This document shows positions 42,641 through 50,529 of a DNA stretch of 64,000 nt, in pieces. Location: NCBI RefSeq assembly GCF_004331345.1, contig NZ_SJJZ01000002.1, positions 248,001-312,000 on the forward strand. Direction: 5' to 3'. The stretch is from Kribbella soli. Lineage in GTDB: Bacteria > Actinomycetota > Actinomycetes > Propionibacteriales > Kribbellaceae. How positions within the stretch are numbered: the first letter of the stretch is position 1; every line of letters begins with the position of its first letter. A program made the translations under genes and the position numbers. The notes under the pieces were generated by a model, which saw nothing but the letters and a program-made list of their open reading frames with translations, searched no databases and had not been told where the DNA came from.

Positions 42641-42721
42641 ACGCGAGGGGATATCCCCTCGCGTTGTGGGTTCTCCCCTCGCATACCAACGGAGAACCCC
42701 CAACGGGAGGGGATATCCGTT
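42641..42721. terminator. Three stacked hairpins with a 24-bp perfect palindrome
   Basis: The 24 bp 42641-42664 (centre GAGGGGATATCCCCTC) are a perfect palindrome. GGGTTCTCC (42668-42676) pairs with GGAGAACCC (42691-42699). AACGG (42702-42706) pairs with CCGTT (42717-42721), and GGGGATATCC reappears inside it. The block lies between convergent genes and probably terminates both. The repeated GGGGATATCC core suggests a duplicated element. Confidence 0.6.
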
Positions 42722-42728
42722 CGTGTTG

Positions 42729-43136
42729 TCAGGCGACGCCGACGAGGTCTCGGGTGCGGAGGGTTTCCAGGAGGGTTAGGAAGTGGGTGGTGGCGTCGGC
42801 CAGGTGGAGGAGGCCGGCTTCGTGGTGGTGCCAGCCGAACTCGAGTTCGCCGTCGATGGTGCGTTCGTCGAGCGGTACGGCGTACCGGCTCAGCATCACG
42901 CGGGACGGGCCGGTCTGCGGGTGGTGGTCGCCGCAGCCGCACTCGGCGGGGATCGTGATCGCGGTCAGCGCATCGGGGGAGTAGCTGCGCAACCGGAGCG
43001 TCGTGCCGCGGGCGGTGAACTGGACGATCGTGGCGTCAGGCAGCTGGACGAGCAGCTCGACCGGTACGGCGTACGAACCGGGAAGGAGCCGGAGACCACG
43101 AGATGCGAGCAGATCGGCGAGAGCCGGGAGATTCAT
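42729..43136 (-). CDS. Hypothetical protein behind a poly-cysteine leader
   Basis: A 135-residue soluble protein that I do not recognise. It begins MNLPALADLLASRGLRLLPG, has a strand-rich middle (ATIVQFTARGTTLRLRSY), a metal-like motif ECGCGDHH near residue 72, and a helical HHHEAGLLHLADATTHFL. The CGCGDHH motif could bind zinc, iron or a metal cluster. The gene is preceded on its strand by a hairpin and a 14-codon reading frame with five Cys codons, so expression probably follows cysteine supply. Codon use and composition look native. Confidence 0.7.
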   Translation of the reverse strand: MNLPALADLLASRGLRLLPGSYAVPVELLVQLPDATIVQFTARGTTLRLRSYSPDALTAITIPAECGCGDHHPQTGPSRVMLSRYAVPLDERTIDGELEFGWHHHEAGLLHLADATTHFLTLLETLRTRDLVGVA

Positions 43137-43193
43137 GCGAATTCCTGTGAGTGCTGTGTCGGCGGGCGGGCCACGGAAAGGTCAGGGCCTCGT

Positions 43194-43210
43194 GCGCCGA
43201 GAGTCGGCGC
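43194..43210 (-). terminator. Hairpin after the poly-cysteine leader (putative attenuator)
   Basis: On the minus strand GCGCCGA-CTC-TCGGCGC forms a perfect 7-bp stem starting four bases after the leader stop codon. It stands between the leader and the 135-residue gene, where an attenuator stem would be expected. There is no T-tract, so a Rho-dependent or translational mechanism is more likely. Confidence 0.5.
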
Positions 43211-43213
43211 GCG

Positions 43214-43258
43214 TCAGCGACAACAGCAACAACACAGCATCTGCATGCCGAAGATCAT
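43214..43258 (-). CDS. Poly-cysteine leader peptide (14 residues)
   Basis: Reading the minus strand from ATG (complement 43256-43258) to TGA (complement 43214-43216) gives MIFGMQMLCCCCCR. Five consecutive Cys codons, four of them TGT, are striking in a high-GC genome. Internal ATGs at 43246 and 43240 would give shorter forms; a weak TTGGCG-N18-CATGAT promoter lies 7 bp before ATG 43246 and would make that form leaderless. Poly-cysteine leaderless ORFs that attenuate downstream genes in response to cysteine are known from mycobacteria. Here the downstream gene starts 77 bases further on, after a perfect hairpin. Confidence 0.6.
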   Translation of the reverse strand: MIFGMQMLCCCCCR

Positions 43259-43285
43259 GACAGCACCCGGGGTCCACCGCCAAAC

Positions 43286-43320
43286 ACCGTCCGCGATGTG
43301 GGACAACTGTCCGTGATGTG
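43286..43320. promoter_or_regulatory. Direct repeat of a 15-mer in the divergent leader / BtrH-like region
   Basis: ACCGTCCGCGATGTG (43286-43300) and ACTGTCCGTGATGTG (43306-43320) match at 13 of 15 positions and are offset by 20 bp, about two helical turns. They lie between the minus-strand poly-Cys leader and the plus-strand BtrH-like gene. A dimeric activator or repressor site is likely, target unknown. Confidence 0.45.
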
Positions 43321-43368
43321 TCAGCGAGGGCTCGACCCTCCCGCTGCCGGAGGGTCCATCATGCGGGT

Positions 43369-44352
43369 GTGCGTACAGACATCGAGGCCCGAGGCGGCGA
43401 GCACTGCGAGACGACAGCCCTGGGTGTGCTGCTCCGCGACGAAGGAGTGGAGCTGTCGGAAGCCATGCTCTTCGGACTCGGCTCCGGCCTGTCCTTCATC
43501 TATTGGGACAGCAAAGGCCTGGGCTTTCCCTTCCCCGGCGGACGGGTGAAGCCGTTCGAGCTCACCAGGAACCTGGCCGGGACACTCGAGCTCGAGCTCC
43601 TGGTCCAGGAGACCACCTCGCCGAAGAGGGCCTGGGAGAACGTCGCGGCCTCGATCGACGCCGGCCGCCCGGTCGGACTGCAGCTCGACAGCTACTACCT
43701 GGAGTACTTCAGCTCGAAGGTGCACTTCGGCGGTCATGTTGTCGCGATGTACGGCTACGACGACCACAACGCGTACCTGGTCGACACCGACCAGCAAGGC
43801 GGAGCGGTGTCCACCACCCTGATCAGCCTCGCCGAGGCCAGGGCGGCGCGAGGCCCGATGACTGCCAAGCACCGGTCCTTCACCGTCACTGCTCCCCGAC
43901 GGCTGCGTTCGCTCGCGGCTCAGATCGTTCCCGCCATCACCGCCTGCGCCGACGCATTCCTCCACCCGCCCATCGCCAACCTCGGTCACCGAGGCATCGC
44001 GAAGGCCGGCAAGCAGGTACGCCGGTGGCTCGAGCGGACCGACGATCCGCAACGGGTTCTGCCACAAGCTGCGCTCCTGATGGAGAAGGCCGGCACCGGT
44101 GGCGCGCTGTTCCGCAACCTCTACCGCGACTTCCTCGGCGAATGCACGCAACTGCTCGACAGCACTGAACTGCGCACCGGGCACCGGCTGTACGGCGAAG
44201 CGGCCGCCTTGTGGACCGAGGTCGCGGGGCTGATCGACACAGCGGGCAAGTCAGGAGATGCGCAGTACCTGGTCAAGGCAAGCTCGAGCCTCGGCGACCT
44301 CGCCCGGATCGAGTGCGGCGCCATGCAGGCACTCAGCCGCCTGAGGGCTTGA
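43369..44352 (+). CDS. BtrH N-terminal domain protein
   Basis: A 327-residue protein with a BtrH_N domain (GGEHCETTALGVLLRDEG and LSEAMLFGLGSGLSFIYW) and a C-terminal DUF4872-like helical part (AKAGKQVRRWLERT to YLVKASSSLGDLARIECGA). BtrH in butirosin synthesis moves an acyl group from a carrier protein to an aminoglycoside; papain-like features (HCETT Cys, GGHVVAMYGYDD His) are visible. No biosynthetic genes are near, so the substrate is unknown. GTG 43369 gives the family's usual start; GTG 43318 is an alternative. Its 3' end overlaps the convergent TPR gene by 20 bases. Confidence 0.85.
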   Translation: MRTDIEARGGEHCETTALGVLLRDEGVELSEAMLFGLGSGLSFIYWDSKGLGFPFPGGRVKPFELTRNLAGTLELELLVQETTSPKRAWENVAASIDAGRPVGLQLDSYYLEYFSSKVHFGGHVVAMYGYDDHNAYLVDTDQQGGAVSTTLISLAEARAARGPMTAKHRSFTVTAPRRLRSLAAQIVPAITACADAFLHPPIANLGHRGIAKAGKQVRRWLERTDDPQRVLPQAALLMEKAGTGGALFRNLYRDFLGECTQLLDSTELRTGHRLYGEAAALWTEVAGLIDTAGKSGDAQYLVKASSSLGDLARIECGAMQALSRLRA

Positions 44353-45529
44353 GCAGTTCGGCCATGCGCTGCTCGGCCTCTTCCACCAGTACGGGAAGGT
44401 CGGTGTGGTCCAGCGTGTACTGGTACCAGTGGAGCGCGGCCTGCTTGTCACCCACCCAGTACGCCAGCTCGCCGAGATGCGCGGCCGCCAGGGGATGGGC
44501 CGCGTAGCCCGCCTCGATGTACTGACGGAACCACCGCGTCGCCTCTGGCAGATCACGCCGCTCCTTGGCGTGCAGCCCGAGGTTGAAGATCGCGTCCTGG
44601 TACTGCTCGGAGAGCTCGTGCTCGGCCAGCTTCGCGTAGATGGGCTGTGCGGCGGCCGGGTCGCCCGCGAGGTCGTGGGTCTGCGCGAGGGCGAGAAGCG
44701 CGGTGGGATCATCACCGTGTGCTGCGGCGGTCAGGGTCGCCAGGGCTGACTCGAGGTCGCCTGCGTCGCGCTGCAAAATGCCGAGAAGGGTCCCGGCCTG
44801 AGTCTGTACGTCGGCTTCCGGGCCTTCGGCCAGTCCGAGCAGCAGCCTTGCGCTGAACTGTCCTTCAGCGCTGAGCGCCTCCTGGCAGGCTTTGGCGGCC
44901 GTCGCGTTGTCGCCTTGCTTGATCAGGGTCTCTGCGATCGCAAGCCAGGCGGCGGCCAGGTACGTCGGATGGCCAAGCTGCACGACCTGCCAGGCTGCTC
45001 GAACGGCAGCGTCGGCGTCACCGTGGGCATGGTGCAAGGCGTAGAGCGTCAGGGCCGTCAGGGATCGGCTCCGTGCGTCGAGCGTTGTCACCAGGTGTGG
45101 GAGGACGTCGCCGCGCAGTTCTGGGTGGTCGGGCCAGATCATGTCGTCCGTGAACTGAGTGGTCAGGTCATCGGTGAAGTTGATCTGGTCGAGGACGGCG
45201 ATCAGCTTGGCGGACGCGCGGTACCAGGCGCCGGCGAGTGCGGGTGCTTCGAGGTCCCGGGCGGCCAGCAGGCCGGCGAGGAGTGCGGCTCGGTCCGTCA
45301 GGTGCGGCTCGGTCTCATAGGAGACGGCTGCGCGGAAGCACTCCCGGGCCTCGGTCCGTTCACGGAGCGCGAGGTAGCCCCAGCCGACCAGGAGCGCGAT
45401 CCGTTGCCCGTCCGGTGCCTCATCCGCGAGGGCTACCCGGCACTTCTCCACGGCGTCGGCAGCGGCGGGGTCTCGTCGTACTGCGAGTTCCGCGGCCGCC
45501 AGCGCAGACAGTTCGAGATCGGTGCGCAC
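44333..45529 (-). CDS. Tetratricopeptide repeat protein
   Basis: A 398-residue helical repeat protein of TPR/SEL1 type. Repeats such as ESALATLTAAAHGDDPTALLALAQTHDLAGD, YQDAIFNLGLHAKERRDLPEATRWFRQY and HPLAAAHLGELAYWVGDKQAALHWYQ recur through the chain and supply a protein-interaction surface. There is no signal peptide or membrane segment. It is located 27 bases upstream of the sepH stop side, and overlaps the BtrH-like gene end to end. Function unknown. Confidence 0.85.
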   Translation of the reverse strand: MRTDLELSALAAAELAVRRDPAAADAVEKCRVALADEAPDGQRIALLVGWGYLALRERTEARECFRAAVSYETEPHLTDRAALLAGLLAARDLEAPALAGAWYRASAKLIAVLDQINFTDDLTTQFTDDMIWPDHPELRGDVLPHLVTTLDARSRSLTALTLYALHHAHGDADAAVRAAWQVVQLGHPTYLAAAWLAIAETLIKQGDNATAAKACQEALSAEGQFSARLLLGLAEGPEADVQTQAGTLLGILQRDAGDLESALATLTAAAHGDDPTALLALAQTHDLAGDPAAAQPIYAKLAEHELSEQYQDAIFNLGLHAKERRDLPEATRWFRQYIEAGYAAHPLAAAHLGELAYWVGDKQAALHWYQYTLDHTDLPVLVEEAEQRMAELLKPSGG

Positions 45530-45556
45530 GGTCCGCGAACCTACTGGACCGCAGGT

Positions 45557-46894
45557 TCAGTCGGCCTTCTTGCCGAACATGATTTCGTCCCAGCTGGGGA
45601 CGCTGGCGCGCTTGCCTCGGCGGGCGGGCTTCTTCTTCGGCTCGGCCGTGGCGTCGTCGGTTGCAGGCTCGGTGGTCTCGGCGTTGTCGGGCAGAGCCGC
45701 CTGTGCGCTGGCTGCTGGGGTCTGCTCGGGGGTGGTCGGCGGCTCCGGCGTGGAGCTGGTGGCCGGCTCGCGGACAGGCTCCGGGCGGCGAGGTTCCGAC
45801 GTACGGGCTGCTGGACGGGGTGCTGGTTCCGTGCGCTCCGGGCGGGCACCCTCGGGGCGGTCCTCCCGGGTGGCGGGGGAGGCGAATGCGGGTGGGTCGG
45901 CGGGGCGTTCGACGGCGCGCACCGCGGGGCGCGGGGCCGGGGGCTGGTCGACCGGTACGTCGATCAGCGTCGGCTCCTCGTCCGGGTCCGGCACCGAGTG
46001 CACGCGCCGCGGACCACGATCCGCCTCCCGCGAACTCTCCCGGGCAGCCTCCCGCGGGAACTCACGGCCAGAGTCACGTCCGGTGTCGCGAGCTCCGTCG
46101 CGGGATTCGAGGCCGAACTCGCGGCCGTCGCCGGAAACCGGGTGGTTTCGGCGGCGCAGGCCGACGGTGTCCTCGAAGCCTGCCTCGTAGCTGTCGGCGC
46201 CGTGGTCGGGCGCGATCAGCGGGTCGATGTCCGCGACCGCGGCCAGCCGCCGCTCACCAGGCTGCGGCTGCACCGGCGTCGTGGTCGTGACCTGCGCCTG
46301 CTCGCCGACAAGCCACCGCGCCTCGTCGTCGTCGGGCACTGCGTACCGCCCCGGGGCGTCGTACGCGAACATCGCGATCTTCTCGTCCTTCTGCTCCGCC
46401 TCGTTCTCGGACTCGACGAAGTACGACACCCGGACCGCCCAGCGGCCGTCCTCGCGTCGCCATGCGTCCCAATCGGCCGAGGCCGGGTCGACCTGCCGGG
46501 TCCGCAGCCGGTCGGTGACCCAGGCGCCGAGGTTCCTCGTCGGGGCGTCGCCGCCACCGCGACGACGGACGGACGCGCGCTGCGCCAGGCTGGCGATGTG
46601 GTCCCGCTCGGCCAGAACGGGGCCGGCGAACGCCATCACACGTTCCATCGGCATCTGGGCGATGGCAGCGACCGCCTCGGGACTTTCGCCGGCGCGGATA
46701 CGAGCCTGGATGTCTCGTGGGCGCAGCGCGCTCTCCATTTGAATCTCCAGCTGGCCGAGTCGGGCACGGTCGCCGCGGAGGGCCGCACGCAACCGGTCGT
46801 CGACCGGTACGGCGAACTCCTCACCCGTCTCTGCCAGCGCCAGGATGAGCTGCTTTCCATCCTGGCTCAGACCGACGAGCCTCGCCTCGCGCAT
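45557..46894 (-). CDS. sepH: Septation protein SepH
   Basis: Actinobacterial FtsZ-interacting cell division protein, 445 residues. The N-terminal DUF3071 domain (about 1-210) has MREARLVGLSQDGKQLILAL and the helix-turn-helix-like ESPEAVAAIAQMPMERVMAFA. The middle is a long disordered Arg/Glu/Pro-rich region, and the C-terminus ends with the conserved RASVPSWDEIMFG. SepH stimulates FtsZ assembly in Streptomyces and mycobacteria. In actinomycetes it is usually near DUF5998, pyrophosphatase and sulfurtransferase genes, which here lie 25 kb away. Confidence 0.93.
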   Translation of the reverse strand: MREARLVGLSQDGKQLILALAETGEEFAVPVDDRLRAALRGDRARLGQLEIQMESALRPRDIQARIRAGESPEAVAAIAQMPMERVMAFAGPVLAERDHIASLAQRASVRRRGGGDAPTRNLGAWVTDRLRTRQVDPASADWDAWRREDGRWAVRVSYFVESENEAEQKDEKIAMFAYDAPGRYAVPDDDEARWLVGEQAQVTTTTPVQPQPGERRLAAVADIDPLIAPDHGADSYEAGFEDTVGLRRRNHPVSGDGREFGLESRDGARDTGRDSGREFPREAARESSREADRGPRRVHSVPDPDEEPTLIDVPVDQPPAPRPAVRAVERPADPPAFASPATREDRPEGARPERTEPAPRPAARTSEPRRPEPVREPATSSTPEPPTTPEQTPAASAQAALPDNAETTEPATDDATAEPKKKPARRGKRASVPSWDEIMFGKKAD

Positions 46895-47099
46895 TGACCT
46901 TGTTCTCCTGTGCGGTTCTCGACAGTCTCTCCCGGGACGTGCTGCCTGACCAAGACCGGCGCGCCGTGCCGCGCGGTCATTGTGGAGGTTACGTCACGAA
47001 TCCACATCTTGCCTGGTCACCAGGGTCCTCCTGATCACACCAGTCACATTAGCCACAACACGGTGTGACGGCTAACCACTCGTCAGCTCTGTAGCTCAC
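46895..47099. other. Intergenic region between sepH and pepN with dyads
   Basis: No gene is visible. CCTGGT-C-ACCAGG (47012-47024) is a perfect dyad, and TAGCC/GGCTA with an inner partial stem (47050-47074) makes a possible hairpin. The region must hold the sepH promoter and the pepN terminator because both genes are read leftward. Confidence 0.4.
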
Positions 47100-49559
47100 T
47101 CAGAAGGCCGAACGCACCGCAAGTGCACGCTTCAGGTCGTCCGCGCTGTCACCGACGGACCGCCGGATCGCGGCCGCCACAGACTCGTCGGCGATCAGGT
47201 CGGCGGCCCGGTCGACCACCCGCTGCTCGACCGCGTAACGGGGGAACGCGAGCTTCGAGCTGGTCCCCACCACCCAGCCGGAGCGGAGCTTCTCGGTGCC
47301 GGGGATCTCCGCGAAGAACCGGTCGACGTACGACGCGGTGAGCTCGGCCTGGGTCGGGTGCCAGAACCCTTCGCTCGCGGCGTACAGCTCGTAGTTCGCG
47401 ATGTCGGCGTCGGTGGTGATCTGCGTCCACGCCCGCTCCTTCGCGGCGGCCGTCGGCAATGCGGCCCGGCATCGGGTGGCGTGGACGATGCCCTCGGACG
47501 ACGAGTCCCGCTCGAGCTCGGCGTCGATCTCGGCCTCGCCGATCGCGCCGAGCCGGGCGAGCTGTAGCGTCACGATCCAGCGCAGGTCGGCGTCCATCGT
47601 GACGCCCTCAGGTACGCCGTTGCCCGCGAGCCAGCCCTTCAGGCGGTCGACGTCGTCGGAGAACCGCGCGAATCCGCGGGCCACCGACAGCTGCACGCTG
47701 CTTCCGGTCTCGACGGTCTCCAGCCGCGCACGCAGTACCTCGGCCAGCTGCCCGCGGTACGGCTCGTACGGCAGGTAGACGCCGAGCAGGTGGGTGTTCG
47801 ACCAGTTGAGCAGCGTCCCGACCGCGATGTCGCTGGTCTCGGTCGGCAGCATCCCGAGCACGACGTCGAACCCGACCTTCGGGTCGAGCTCCGCGTCGGC
47901 GACCGCGTCCCGCACGCTGTTCAGGATGACGGCGCGGGTCACGCCGTCGGTGATCTTCGGCAGCAGCGCGGCCAGGTTCTCCAGGCTCACGGAGTCGAGC
48001 CGGATCTTCGCCCAGCTGTCGTCACCGGCGTCCGGTATCACGACGGCGAGCGACGGGTCCAGGTCGACGTCCACCTCGTCGGCGTCGATCAGGACGTCGA
48101 CCGTCGTACGGCGGCCCTCGGCGTCGTACCCGCCGACGGTCAGCTTGTGCGGCCGTGCCGCCGGGTAGGCCTCGGGCGCCTTGCGGTGCAGCTTGATGCC
48201 GGTGGCGGTCCGGGAGGCGGTGATCGTGTCGACGCCGGGCGTCCGCAGCCAGGCCTGCGCCCAGTCGTCGAGGCCGACCGCGCCGGCTTCGGTCCACTTC
48301 GCGACCAGGTCGGCGAAGGTCGCGTTGCCGAACTCGTTGGCGGCGATGTGCGCGTTGACGCCGGCCAGGAACACGTCGTCACCGAGGTACGCCGTGAGCT
48401 GCTTGAGGACCGCGGCGCCCTTCGCGTACGAGATGCCGTCGAAGTCGTCGAGCGAGGCGAGCGCGTCCTTGACCGCGTCGGCCGCGACCGGGTGGGTCGA
48501 GGACCGCTGGTCGGCCTGCAGGCCCCACCACTTGCGCATGTAGGCGAAGTCGATCCAGTTGTCGGTGTACCGGGTTGCGTCGGTCGACACCCGGTGCGCC
48601 ATGTATTCCGCGAACGACTCGTTCAGCCAGAGGTCGTTCCACCACTTCATCGTCACGGTGTCGCCGAACCACTGGTGCGCCATCTCGTGCACGATGGTCC
48701 GGGCCCGCTGGCTGCGCTCGCCGTCGGTGACCGCCGAGCGGAACACCATCTGGTCCCGGAACGTGACGCAGCCCGGGTTCTCCATGGCGCCGGCGTTGAA
48801 CTCCGGCACGAACGCCTGGTGGTAGTCGCCGAACGGGTACCGGTACCCGAACATCCGGTGGTACGCGTCGAAGGACTGCTTGGTGACCTCGAAGATGTCC
48901 GCGGCCTCACGGTCGAGGGCGTCCTTCAGCGACTGCCGCGAGACGACGCTGAGCGCGATGCCGTCGTGCGAGTCGGTGATCTGGTGGTACGGCCCGGCGA
49001 CGACGGTGACGAAGTACGTCGACAAAGGCTTGGTCTCGGCCAGCTCCCAGCGACCGGGGGAGACCTGCGTCGCGGCGCCGTTGCCGAGCACGAGCCACTC
49101 TTCCGGCGCCGTCACTTTGAAGCGGTACGGCGCCTTGAGGTCGGGCTGATCGAAGCACGCGAAGATCCGCGGGCCGGCGTCGAGGAACGACATCGCGTAC
49201 GTGTAGGTGAGACCGTCGGCGGCGTCGACCGCGCGGTGCAGTCCCTCGCCGTCGTGGGAGTACAGCATCGTGGCGACCACGACGAGTTCGTTCTCGGGCT
49301 GCAGATCGGTCAGCTCGAGCCGTCCGTCGTTCAGGCCGGCCACGTCGACGGCCGTGCCGTTCAGGGTGACCGAGATCAGCTCGTCGGGTTTCACGTCGAC
49401 CCAACTCGACGATTCCGAGGCAGTGAACCTGATCGTGGTGGTGGACCCGAACGTCCGCTCGCCCTGGGTGAGGTCGAGGTCGACGTCGTACGACTGGACG
49501 GAAAGCGCGGCGGCCCGAGTGCGGGCGCCGTCGACGGTGAGACTCGGCATGAGGGCCAC
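47100..49559 (-). CDS. pepN: Aminopeptidase N (M1 family)
   Basis: Zinc aminopeptidase of 819 residues that removes N-terminal residues from peptides. The GAMENPG exopeptidase motif and the zinc motif HEMAHQWFGD with the downstream Glu in WLNESFAEYM are intact, near residues 250-310, followed by an ERAP1_C-like helical domain. Start GTG (complement 49557-49559) lies nine bases from a TAGTCT element, fitting a leaderless mRNA; ATG three codons later is an alternative. It diverges from the aldo/keto reductase gene with a promoter gap of 25 bp. Confidence 0.95.
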   Translation of the reverse strand: MALMPSLTVDGARTRAAALSVQSYDVDLDLTQGERTFGSTTTIRFTASESSSWVDVKPDELISVTLNGTAVDVAGLNDGRLELTDLQPENELVVVATMLYSHDGEGLHRAVDAADGLTYTYAMSFLDAGPRIFACFDQPDLKAPYRFKVTAPEEWLVLGNGAATQVSPGRWELAETKPLSTYFVTVVAGPYHQITDSHDGIALSVVSRQSLKDALDREAADIFEVTKQSFDAYHRMFGYRYPFGDYHQAFVPEFNAGAMENPGCVTFRDQMVFRSAVTDGERSQRARTIVHEMAHQWFGDTVTMKWWNDLWLNESFAEYMAHRVSTDATRYTDNWIDFAYMRKWWGLQADQRSSTHPVAADAVKDALASLDDFDGISYAKGAAVLKQLTAYLGDDVFLAGVNAHIAANEFGNATFADLVAKWTEAGAVGLDDWAQAWLRTPGVDTITASRTATGIKLHRKAPEAYPAARPHKLTVGGYDAEGRRTTVDVLIDADEVDVDLDPSLAVVIPDAGDDSWAKIRLDSVSLENLAALLPKITDGVTRAVILNSVRDAVADAELDPKVGFDVVLGMLPTETSDIAVGTLLNWSNTHLLGVYLPYEPYRGQLAEVLRARLETVETGSSVQLSVARGFARFSDDVDRLKGWLAGNGVPEGVTMDADLRWIVTLQLARLGAIGEAEIDAELERDSSSEGIVHATRCRAALPTAAAKERAWTQITTDADIANYELYAASEGFWHPTQAELTASYVDRFFAEIPGTEKLRSGWVVGTSSKLAFPRYAVEQRVVDRAADLIADESVAAAIRRSVGDSADDLKRALAVRSAF

Positions 49560-49584
49560 TGTATGCCGAGACTAGGCTGAGCAC

Positions 49585-50529
49585 ATGGCGGATATGGAGT
49601 ACCGGCAGCTTGGTGACTCGGGTCTTACGGTGAGCGTGGTTGGGCTGGGGTGCAACAACTTCGGGCGGCGGCTCGATGCGGGCCGGACGGACGCGGTGGT
49701 GAACGCCGCGGTCGACGCGGGGATCACGTTGTTCGACACCGCGGACATCTACCGCGGCGAGCACGGATTCAGCGAGGAGCTGCTCGGGAAGGCGCTCGGT
49801 GCGCGCCGCGACGAGGTCGTGATCGCGACCAAGTTCGGCGGTGACCTGGGTGGCGTGAACGGGCCCGACTGGGGCGTCCGCGGCTCCCGCCGGTACATCC
49901 GCAAGGCGGTCGAGTCGAGCCTGCAGCGGCTCGGCACCGACTGGATCGATCTCTACCAGCTGCACTTCCCGGACCCGGTGACGCCGATCGAGGAAACCCT
50001 GGCGGCGCTGTCCGAACTGGTTGCCGAGGGCAAGGTCAGGTACATCGGCAGCTCGCAGTTCGCGGCCTGGCAGGTGGTCGACGCCGACTGGACCGCCCGG
50101 TCGAACGGCCTGGAGCATTTCATCAGCGCGCAGAACCAGTACTCGCTGCTGGACCGCGACGTCGAGGACGAGCTGGCCCCGGCCTGTGAGCACCTCGGGC
50201 TCGGCATCCTGCCGTTCTTCCCGCTCGCCTCCGGTCTGCTCTCCGGCAAGTACCAGCGCGGTACGGCGGCGCCCGACGGCTCCCGGCTCGCGACGCAGCC
50301 CGAGCGGCTGGCGCGGGCGGACTTCGACAAGATCGAGGCGCTCGAGACGTTCGCGGCCGAACGCAACCTGACGATGATCGACGTCGCGATCGGCGGCCTC
50401 GCGGCACAGCCCGCGGTCGCCTCGGTGATCGCCGGCGCCACGACCCCCGAGCAGATCACCCAGAACGTCGCAGCAGGCCGATGGGACCCGACCGCCGCCG
50501 ACCTGGCTGCCTTGGACGACCTGACGTGA
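49585..50529 (+). CDS. Aldo/keto reductase
   Basis: NADPH-dependent carbonyl reductase of 314 residues. The catalytic Asp-Tyr-Lys-His set is visible as DTADIYRGEHG, VVIATKFGG and DLYQLHFPDP; the cofactor block is AQPAVASVIAGATTPEQITQN. Substrate unknown, but these often reduce aldehydes or ketones in stress. Very short distance to the divergent pepN gene; a TAGGCT element six bases before the ATG suggests a leaderless start. GTGA-type overlap with the next gene indicates coupling with yaaA. Confidence 0.92.
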   Translation: MADMEYRQLGDSGLTVSVVGLGCNNFGRRLDAGRTDAVVNAAVDAGITLFDTADIYRGEHGFSEELLGKALGARRDEVVIATKFGGDLGGVNGPDWGVRGSRRYIRKAVESSLQRLGTDWIDLYQLHFPDPVTPIEETLAALSELVAEGKVRYIGSSQFAAWQVVDADWTARSNGLEHFISAQNQYSLLDRDVEDELAPACEHLGLGILPFFPLASGLLSGKYQRGTAAPDGSRLATQPERLARADFDKIEALETFAAERNLTMIDVAIGGLAAQPAVASVIAGATTPEQITQNVAAGRWDPTAADLAALDDLT

